Below are positions 52,324 through 64,000 of a DNA stretch of 64,000 nucleotides, piece after piece. A program made the translations under genes and the position numbers. The notes beneath the pieces were generated by a model. It ran no database searches, was not told the DNA's origin, and was given only the letters and a program-made list of their open reading frames with translations. How positions within the stretch are numbered: position 1 is the first letter of the stretch; every line of letters starts with the position of its first letter. The stretch spans positions 3,224,001 to 3,288,000 of the forward strand of contig OY804578.1 in the NCBI GenBank assembly GCA_963680875.1. The letters run 5' to 3'. The DNA is from Bathymodiolus brooksi. Its lineage: Eukaryota > Mollusca > Bivalvia > Mytilida > Modiolidae.

Positions 52324-52487
52324 CAGCCTGTGTTGTCATGAATTGTTTCATGTTATGTGGTCTATAAATAACATGCTTTCTGACGGCATAAACAGTGACA
52401 TAATATGTTGTGAGTGGTCTTAATCCTGTTAGTACACATGACGTGGGTTGACATGATGATTCATTCTTTGTAACATGGTGTGCATCC
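52324..52487 (-). CDS. FN3-protein exon (first visible): C-terminal half of first FN3 domain
   Basis: A 164-nt exon: 1 nt of a split codon, 54 codons, 1 nt. The acceptor on the minus strand is tttgtattatttcag before ggatgcac; the donor is ACAGGCTG/gttagtattg. The translation contains LTGLRPLTTYYVTVYAV, a textbook FN3 E-F segment (Leu-x-Pro-x-Thr-x-Tyr-x-Val-x-Val-x-Ala), and ends ...QFMTTQA, leading in frame to VPEPP of the next domain. The preceding exon, which must end in phase 2, is not in the window. The acceptor region is homologous to the 40-bp tandem unit that starts directly upstream. Confidence 0.88.
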
Positions 52488-52490
52488 CTG

Positions 52491-55400
52491 AAATAATACA
52501 AAATTACACATTATAACATATGACTGACCTCAATTATACAACATTACACATTATAACATAGTACTGACCTCAATTATACAACATTACACATTATAACATA
52601 CTACTGACCTCAATTATATAACATTACACATTATAACATACTACTGACCTCAATTATACAACATTACACATTATACATACTACTGACCTCAATTATACAA
52701 CATTACACATTATAACATACTACTGACCTCAATTATACAACATTACACATTATAACATACTACTGACCTCAATTATACAACATTACACATTATAACATAC
52801 TACTGACCTCAATTATACAACATTACACATTATAATGTAATACTGACCTCAATTATACAACATTACACATTATAACATACTACTGACCTCAATTATACAA
52901 CATTACACATTATAACATACTACTGACCTCAATTATACAACATAACACATTATAACATACTACTGAACTCAATTATACAACATTACACATTATAACATAC
53001 TACTGAGCTCAATTATATAACATTACACATTATAACATACGACTGACCTCAATTATACAACATTACACATTATAACATACTACTGACCTCAATTATACAA
53101 CATTACACATTATAACGTACTACTGACCTCAATTATACAACATAACACATTATAACATACTACTGACCTCAATTATACAACATTACACATTATAACATAC
53201 TACTGAGCTCAATTATACAACATTACACATAATAACATACTACTGACCTCAATTATACAACATTACACATTATAACCTACTACTGACCTCAATTATACAA
53301 CATTACACATTATAACATACGAATGACCTCAATTATACAACATTACACATTATAACATACTACTGACCTCAATTATATAACATTACACATTATAACCTAC
53401 TACTGACCTCAATTATACAACATTACACATTATAACATACTACTGACCTCAATTATACAAAATAACACATTATAACATACTACTGACCTCAATTATACAA
53501 CATAACACATTATAACATACTACTGACCTCAATTATACAACATTACACATTATAACATACGACTGACCTCAATTATACAACATAACACATTATAACATAC
53601 TACTGACCTCAATTATACTACATTACACATTATAACATACTACTGACCTCAATTATACAACATTACACATTATAACATACTACTGACCTCAATTATACAA
53701 CATTACACATTATAACCTACTACTGACCTCAATTATACAACATTACACATTATAACATACTACTGACCTCAATTATACAACATTACACATTATAACATAC
53801 TACTGACCTCAATTATACTACATTACACATTATAACATACTACTGACCTCAATTATACAACATTACACATTATAACATACTACTGACCTCAATTATACAA
53901 CATAACACATTATAACATACTACTGACCTCAATTATACAACATTACACATTATAACATACTACTGACCTCAATTATACAACATAACACATTATAACATAC
54001 TACTGACCTCAATTATACAACATTACACATTATAACATACTACTGACCTCAATTATACAACATTACACATTATAACATACTACTGACCTCAATTATACAA
54101 CATTACACATTATAACCTACTACTGACCTCAATTATACAACATTACACATTATAACATACGACTGACCTCAATTATACAACATTACACATTATAACATAC
54201 GACTGACCTCAATTATACAACATTACACATTATAACCTACTACTTACCTCAATTATACAACATAACACATTATAACATACGACTGACCTCAATTATACAA
54301 CATTACACATTATAACATACTACTGACCTCAATTATACAACATTACACATTATAACATACGACTGACCTCAATTATACAACATTACACATTATAACATAC
54401 TACTGACCTCAATTATACAACATTACACATTATAACATACTACTGACCTCAATTATACAACATTACACATTATAATATACTACTGACCTCAATTATACAA
54501 CATTACACATTATAACATAATACTGAGCTCAATTATACAACATAACACATTATAACATACTACTGACCTCAATTATACAACATTACACATTATAACATAC
54601 TACTGACCTCAATTATATAACATTACACATTATAACATACTACTGACCTCAATTATACAACATTACACATTATAACCAACTACTGACCTCAATTATATAA
54701 CATAGCACATTATAACATACTACTGACCTCAATTATACAACATTACACATTATAACATACTACTGACCTCAATTATACAACATAACACATTATAACATAC
54801 TACTGACCTCAATTATACAACATTACACATTATAACATACTACTGACCTCAATTATACAACATTACATATTATAACATACTACTGACCTCAATTATACAA
54901 CATTACACATTATAACATACGACTAACCTCAATTATACAACATTACACATTATAACATACTACTGACCTCAATTATACAACATTACACATTATAACCTAC
55001 TACTGACCTCAATTATACAACATTACACATTATAACATACTACTGACCTCAATTATACAACATTACACATTATAACATATGACTGACCTCAATTATACAA
55101 CATTACACATTATAACATACTACTGACCTCAATTATACAACATTACACATTATAACCTACTACTGACCTCAATTATACAACATTACACATTATAACATAC
55201 TACTGACCTCAATTATACAACATAACACATTATAACATACTACTGACCTCATTATACAACATAACACATTATAACATACTACTGACCTCAATTATACAAC
55301 ATTACACATTATAACATACTACTGACCTCAATTATACAACATAACACATTATAACATACTACTGACCTCAATTATACAACATTACACATTATAACATACG

Positions 55401-58400
55401 ACTGACCTCAATTATACAACATTACACATTATAACATACTACTGACCTCAATTATACAACATTACACATTATAACATACTACTGACCTCAATTATACAAC
55501 ATTACACATTATAACATAGGACTGACCTCAGTTATACAACATTACACATTATAACATACGACTGACCTCAATTATACAACATTACACATTATAACCTACT
55601 ACTGACCTCAATTATACAACATAACACATTATAACATACGACTGACCTCAATTATACAACATTACACATTATAACATACTACTGACCTCAATTATACAAC
55701 ATTACACATTATAACATATGACTGACCTCAATTATACAACATTACACATTATAACATACGACTGACCTCAATTATACAACATTACACATTATAACATACG
55801 ACTGACCTCAATTATACAACATTACACATTATAACATACTACTGACCTCAATTATACAACATTACACATTATAACATACTACTGACCTCAATTATACAAC
55901 ATTACACATTATAATATACTACTGACCTCAATTATACAACATTACACATTATAACGTAATACTGAGCTCAATTATACAACATAACACATTATAACATACT
56001 ACTGACCTCAATTATACAACATTACACATTATAACATACTACTGACCTCAATTATACAACATTACACATCATAACATACTACTGACCTCAATTATACAAC
56101 ATTACACATTATAACCTACTACTGACCTCAATTATATAACATAACACATTATAACATACTACTGACCTCAATTATACAACATTACACATTATAACATACT
56201 ACTGACCTCAATTATACAACATTACACATTATAACCTACTACTGACTTCAATTATACAACATTACACATTATAACCTACTACTGACCTCAATTATATAAC
56301 ATAACACATTATAACATACTACTGACCTCAATTATACAACATTACACATTATAACATACTACTGACCTCAATTATACAACATTACACATTATAACCTACT
56401 ACTGACTTCAATTATACAACATTACACATTATAACATACGACTAACCTCAATTATACAACATTACACATTATAACATACGACTGACCTCAATTATACATT
56501 ATAACATACTACTGACCTCAATTATACAACATTACACATTATAACATACTACTGACCTCAATTATACAACATTACACATTATAACATACTACTGACCTCA
56601 ATTATACAACATTACACATTATAACGTACTACTGACCTCAATTCTGTAAAATTACACATTATAACGTGCTACTGACCTCAATTACACAACATTACACATT
56701 ATAACATACTACTGACCTCAATTCTATAACATTACACATTATAACATACTACTGACCTCAATTATACAACATTACACATTATAACCTACTACTGACCTCA
56801 ATTATATAACATAACACATTATAACATACTACTGACCTCAATATACAACATTACACATTATAACGTACGACTGACCTCAATTCTATAACATTACACATTA
56901 TAATGTGCTACTGACCTCAATTAAACAACATTACACATTATAACATACTACTGACCTCAATTATACAACATTACACATTATAACGTAATACTGAGCTCAA
57001 TTATACAACATAACACATTATAACATACTACTGACCTCAATTATACAACATTACACATTATAACATACTACTGACCTCAATTATACAACATTACACATTA
57101 TAACCTACTACTGACCTCAATTATATAACATAACACATTATAACATACTACTGACCTCAATTATACAACATTACACATTATAACATACTACTGACCTCAA
57201 TTATACAACATAACACATTATAACATACTACTGACCTCAATTATACAACATTACACATTATAACATACTACTGAGCTCAATTATACAACATTACACATTA
57301 TAACATACTACTGACCTCAATTATACAACATTACACATTATAACCTACTACTGACCTCAATTATACAACATTACACATTATAACATACGACTAACCTCAA
57401 TTATACAACATTACACATTATAACATACTACTGACCTCAATTATACAACATTACACATTATAACCTACTACTGACCTCAATTATACAACATAACACATTA
57501 TAACATACTACTGACCTCAATTATACAACATAACACATTATAACATACTACTGACCTCAATTATACAACATTACACATTATAACATACTACTGACCTCAA
57601 TTAAACAACATAACACATTATAACATACTACTGACCTCAATTATACAACATTACACATTATAACATACTACTGACCTCAATTATACAACATTACACATTA
57701 TAACATACTACTGACCACAATTATACAACATTACACATTATAACCTACTACTGACCTCAATTATACAACATTACACATTATAACATACGACTGACCTCAA
57801 TTATACAACATTACACATTATAACATATGACTGACCTCAATTATACAACATTACACATTATAACATACTACTGACCTCAATTATACAACATTACACATTA
57901 TAACCTACTACTGACCTCAATTATACAACATAACACATTATAACATACGACTGACCTCAATTATACAACATTACACATTATAACATACTACTGACCTCAA
58001 TTATACAACATTACACATTATAACATACGACTGACCTCAATTATACAACATTACACATTATAACATACGACTGACCTCAATTATACAACATTACACATTA
58101 TAACATACTACTGACCTCAATTATACAACATTACACATTATAACATACTACTGACCTCAATTATACAACATTACACATTATAACGTAATACTGAGCTCAA
58201 TTATACAACATAACACATTATAACATACTACTGACCTCAATTATACAACATTACACATTATAACATACTACTGACCTCAATTATACAACATTACACATTA
58301 TAACATACTACTGACCTCAATTATACAACATTACACATTATAACGTACTACTAACCTCAATTCTGTAAAATTACACATTATAACGTGCTACTGACCTCAA

Positions 58401-61400
58401 TTACACAACATTACACATTATAACATACTACTGACCTCAATTCTATAACATTACACATTATAACATACTACTGACCTCAATTATACAACATTACACATTA
58501 TAACCTACTACTGACCTCAATTATATAACATAACACATTATAACATACTACTGACCTCAATTATACAACATTACACATTATAACGTACTACTGACCTCAA
58601 TTCTATAACATTACACATTATAATGTGCTACTGACATCAATTACACAACATTACACATTATAACATACTACTGACCTCAATTATACAACATTACACATTA
58701 TAACGTAATACTGAGCTCAATTATACAACATAACACATTATAACATACTACTGACCTCAATTATACAACATTACACATTATAACATACTACTGACCTTAA
58801 TTATACAACATTACACATTATAACATACTACTGACCTCAATTATATAACATTTCACATTATAACATACTACTGACCTCAATTATACAACATTACACATTA
58901 TAACCTACTACTGACCTCAATTATATAACATAACACATTATAACATACTACTGACCTCAATTATACAACATTACACATTATAACATACTACTGACCTCAA
59001 TTATACAACATTACACATTATAACGTACTACTAACCTCAATTCTGTAAAATTACACATTATAACGTGCTACTGACCTCAATTACACAACATTACACATTA
59101 TAACATACTACTGACCTCAATTCTATAACATTACACATTATAACATACTACTGACCTCAATTATACAACATTACACATTATAACCTACTACTGACCTCAA
59201 TTATACAACATAACACATTATAACATACTACTGACCTCAATTATACAACATTACACATTATAACATACTACTGACCTCAATTAAACAACATAACACATTA
59301 TAACATACTACTGACCTCAATTATACAACATTACACATTATAACATACTACTGACCTCAATTATACAACATTACACATTATAACATACTACTGACCACAA
59401 TTATACAACATTACACATTATAACCTACTACTGACCTCAATTATACAACATTACACATTATAACATACGACTGACCTCAATTATACAACATTACACATTA
59501 TAACATATGACTGACCTCAATTATACAACATTACACATTATAACATACTACTGACCTCAATTATACAACATTACACATTATAACATACGACTGACCTCAA
59601 TTATACAACATTACACATTATAACATATGACTGACCTCAATTATACAACATTACACATTATAACATACTACTGACCTCAATTAAACAACATAACACATTA
59701 TAACATACTACTGACCTCAATTATACAACATTACACATTATAACATACTACTGACCTCAATTATACAACATTACACATTATAACATACTAATGACCTCAA
59801 TTATACAACATTACACATTATAACCTACTACTGACCTCAATTATACAACATTACACATTATAACATACGACTGACCTCAATTATACAACATTACACATTA
59901 TAACATATGACTGACCTCAATTATACAACATTACACATTATAACATACTACTGACCTCAATTATACAACATTACACATTATAACCTACTACTGACCTCAA
60001 TTATACAACATAACACATTATAACATACGACTGACCTCAATTATACAACATTACACATTATAACATACTACTGACCTCAATTATACAACATTACACATTA
60101 TAACATACGACTGACCTCAATTATACAACATTACACATTATAACATACGACTGACCTCAATTATACAACATTACACATTATAACATACGACTGACCTCAA
60201 TTATACAACATTACACATTATAACATACTACTGACCTCAATTATACAACATTACACATTATAACGTAATACTGAGCTCAATTATACAACATAACACATTA
60301 TAACATACTACTGACCTCAATTATACAACATTACACATTATAACATACTACTGACCTCAATTATACAACATTACACATTATAACATACTACTGACCTCAA
60401 TTATACAACATTACACATTATAACGTACTACTAACCTCAATTCTGTAAAATTACACATTATAACGTGCTACTGACCTCAATTACACAACATTACACATTA
60501 TAACATACTACTGACCTCAATTCTATAACATTACACATTATAACATACTACTGACCTCAATTATACAACATTACACATTATAACCTACTACTGACCTCAA
60601 TTATATAACATAACACATTATAACATACTACTGACCTCAATTATACAACATTACACATTATAACGTACTACTGACCTCAATTCTATAACATTACACATTA
60701 TAATGTGCTACTGACATCAATTACACAACATTACACATTATAACATACTACTGACCTCAATTATACAACATTACACATTATAACGTAATACTGAGCTCAA
60801 TTATACAACATAACACATTATAACATACTACTGACCTCAATTATACAACATTACACATTATAACATACTACTGACCTTAATTATACAACATTACACATTA
60901 TAACATACTACTGACCTCAATTATATAACATTTCACATTATAACATACTACTGACCTCAATTATACAACATTACACATTATAACCTACTACTGACCTCAA
61001 TTATATAACATAACACATTATAACATACTACTGACCTCAATTATACAACATTACACATTATAACATACTACTGACCTCAATTATACAACATTACACATTA
61101 TAACGTACTACTAACCTCAATTCTGTAAAATTACACATTATAACGTGCTACTGACCTCAATTACACAACATTACACATTATAACATACTACTGACCTCAA
61201 TTCTATAACATTACACATTATAACATACTACTGACCTCAATTATACAACATTACACATTATAACCTACTACTGACCTCAATTATATAACATAACACATTA
61301 TAACATACTACTGACCTCAATTATACAACATTACACATTATAACGTACTACTGACCTCAATTCTATAACATTACACATTATAATGTGCTACTGACATCAA

Positions 61401-63520
61401 TTACACAACATTACACATTATAACATACTACTGACCTCAATTATACAACATTACACATTATAACGTAATACTGAGCTCAATTATACAACATAACACATTA
61501 TAACATACTACTGACCTCAATTATACAACATTACACATTATAACATACTACTGACCTTAATTATACAACATTACACATTATAACATACTACTGACCTCAA
61601 TTATATAACATTTCACATTATAACATACTACTGACCTCAATTATACAACATTACACATTATAACCTACTACTGACCTCAATTATATAACATAACACATTA
61701 TAACATACTACTGACCTTAATTATACAACATTACACATTATAACGTACTACTGACCTCAATTCTATAACATTACACATTATAACGTGCTACTGACATCAA
61801 TTACACAACATTACACATTATAACATACTACTGACCTCAATTATACAACATTACACATTATAACATACTACTGACCTCAATTATACAACATTACACATTA
61901 TAACATACTACTGACCTCAATTATGCAACATTACACATTATAACATACTACTGACCTCAATTATACAACATTACACATTATAACATACTACTGACCTCAA
62001 TTATACAACATTACACATTATTATATACTACTGACCTCAATTATACAACATTACACATTATAACGTAATACTGACCTCAATTATACAACATAACACATTA
62101 TAACATACTACTGACCTCAATTATACAACATTACACATTATAACGTACTACTGACCTCAATTATACAACATTACACATTATAACATACTACTGACCTAAA
62201 TTATACAACATTACACATTATAACATACTACTGACCTCAATTATACAACATTACACATTATAACATACGACTGACCTCAATTATACAACATTACACATTA
62301 TAACATACTACTGACCTCAATTATACAACATTACACATTACAACATACTACTGACCTCAATTATACAACATAGCACATTATAACATACTACTGACCTCAA
62401 TTATACAACATAACACATTATAACATACTACTTACCTCAATTATACAACATTACACATTATAACATACTACTGACCTCAATTATACAACATTACACATTA
62501 TAACATACTACTGACCTCAATTATACAACATTACACATTATAACATACTACTGACCTCAATTATACAACATTGCACATTACAACATACTACTGACCTCAA
62601 TTATACAACATTACACATTATAACATACTACTGACCTCAATTATACAACATTACACATTATAACATACTACTGACCTCAATTATACAACATTACACATTA
62701 TAACATACTACTGACCTCAATTATACAACATTACACATTATAACATACTACTGACCTCAATTATACAACATTACACATTACAACATACTACTGACCTCAA
62801 TTATACAACATTACACATTATAACATACTACTGACCTCAATTATACAACATTACACATTACAACATACTACTGACCTCAATTATACAACATAGCACATTA
62901 TAACATACGACTGACCTCAATTATACAACATAACACATTATAACATACTACTGACCTCAATTATACAACATTACACATTATAACGTACTACTGACCTCAA
63001 TTATACAACATTACACATTATAACATACTACTGACCTCAATTATACAACATTACACATTATAACATAGGACTGACCTCAATTATACAACATAACACATTA
63101 TAACATACTACTGACCTCAATTATACAACATTACACATTATAACGTACTACTGACCTCAATTATAGAACATAACACATTATAACATACTACTGACCTCAA
63201 TTATATAACATTACACATTATAACCTACTACTGACCTCAATTATACAACAGTACACATTATAACATACTACTGACCTCAATTATACAACATTACACATTA
63301 TAACATACTACTGACCTCAATTATACAACATAACACATTATAACGTACTACTGACCTCAATTATACAACATTACACATTATAACATACTACTGACCTCAA
63401 TTATACAACATTACACATTATAACATACTACTGACCTCAATTATACCACATAGCACATTATAAAATACTACTGACCTCAATTATACAACATTACACATTA
63501 TAACGTACTACTGACCTCAA
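52491..63520. repeat. 40-bp tandem array (about 276 units) starting at the exon-1 acceptor
   Basis: The unit is cctcaattatacaacattac plus acattataacatactactga, 40 bp. Frequent variants are cataacac, taacctac, tacgactga, taacgtaat with ctgagctc, and attctgtaaaattac. The copy nearest the exon reads ccctgaaataatacaaaatt and then continues as a normal unit, so the intron end of the 52487 exon is itself a diverged unit. Blocks recur at 2080 bp (52 units) and 680 bp (17 units). One 39-bp unit near 55251 and a short one near 56490 shift the register. Confidence 0.97.
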
Positions 63521-63657
63521 TCAAAACAATGTGAATTAAACAAGAGGCTCTTAGGTGTATACAACACTAACCTGACTTTCAAGACCTAACCATTCTAATT
63601 AAAATTAGATCTCCTTACTTACTCCCTCTTTTACCTTGTCGCTGTGGAGGAGATATA
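63521..63657. other. Unique spacer between two arrays
   Basis: About 135 bp of non-tandem sequence. It contains a splice-like pair on the minus strand (acceptor ctcctccacag at 63642, donor gtaagtaag at 63622). The 19 nt between them have a stop in the frame needed for the next exon, so I do not call an exon. Confidence 0.6.
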
Positions 63658-64000
63658 ACAACATCCTTTAAAGGGTCCAGTTTAAGTCACAACATCCTAT
63701 AAGGGGTCCAGTTTAACAACATCCTATAAGGGGTCCAGTTTAACAACATCCTATAATGGGTCCAGTTCAACAACATCCTTTAAAGGGTCCAGTTTAAGTC
63801 ACAACATCCTATAAGGGGTCCAGGTTAAGTCACAACATCCTATAAGGGGTCCAGTTTAACAACATCCTATAAGGGGTCCAGTTTAACAACATCCTATAAT
63901 GGGTCCAGTTCAACAACATCCTTTAAAGGGTCCAGTTTAAGTCACAACATCCTATAAGGGGTCCAGGTTAAGTCACAACATCCTATAAGGGGTCCAGTTT
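63658..64000. repeat. 27-31-bp tandem array, start only
   Basis: The unit is caacatcctataaggggtcc followed by agtttaa (27 bp). A longer form adds gtca after agtttaa (31 bp). The two forms alternate in a pattern that itself repeats (ctttaaagggtcc copies near 63663, 63777 and 63918). The array continues past the right edge. Confidence 0.9.

Noticed and set aside
9374..63520. Centromeric or telomeric satellite
   Set aside because: Eight unrelated unit types each confined to part of one intron, with exons between them, do not fit a centromere; no telomere-type repeat was seen.
63623..63641. Possible 19-nt microexon on the minus strand with good acceptor and donor
   Set aside because: Joined to the 52487 exon (which needs a phase-2 partner), its frame contains TAA; it also adds no FN3-like residues.
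1..64000. CRISPR arrays
   Set aside because: The repeats are direct head-to-tail units without unique spacers, in a genome with spliced genes.

Overview
The window is eukaryotic, AT-rich and almost gene-free. It looks like a marine mollusc, most likely a bivalve. That inference rests on two tRNA-derived SINE relics whose tails read '...CATGATATAGCTGAAA...' on the minus strand, on elements ending in a strong hairpin (GGTCAGGTGAGC or GGTCCAGGTGAAC type), and on a pearl-like element with a core of ~166-bp tandem units. No prokaryotic signals are present.

One gene can be followed through the window. It runs on the minus strand and encodes part of a protein made of fibronectin type III (FN3) domains. 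Five exons are visible, in transcript order: 52487-52324, 47265-47153, 24561-24448, 7362-7119 and 2607-2521. All have good splice sites, all junction phases match (1, 0, 0, 1), and the spliced 722 nt read through without a stop for 240 codons. They give the C-terminal half of one FN3 domain and two complete FN3 domains. The gene continues beyond both window edges. The introns between these exons are about 5.1, 22.6, 17.1 and 4.5 kb.

About 90% of the window is tandem repeat inside these introns. From left to right: 54-bp units (1-2510), 59-bp units (4171-6638), 56-bp units (7329-9373), 57-bp units (9374-24170), 47-bp units (24543-45548), 29-bp units (47314-48492 and 50196-52244), 40-bp units (about 52490-63520) and 27-31-bp units (63658 to the end). 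The spacers hold SINEs and other dispersed elements. At 48493-50195 a 1.7-kb segment with a frameshifted, truncated plus-strand gene interrupts the 29-bp array.

The most striking observation is that several arrays are anchored on the FN3 gene's 3' splice sites. The 47-bp unit contains the acceptor and first 19 bp of the 24561 exon. The 56-bp unit contains the acceptor and first 34 bp of the 7362 exon. The 40-bp array begins on a divergent copy of the acceptor of the 52487 exon. Hundreds of near-identical decoy acceptors therefore lie directly upstream of real exons. A short tandem duplication at the 2607 exon, with its own pseudo-acceptor, may show how such arrays begin. I see no complete novel multi-gene system.
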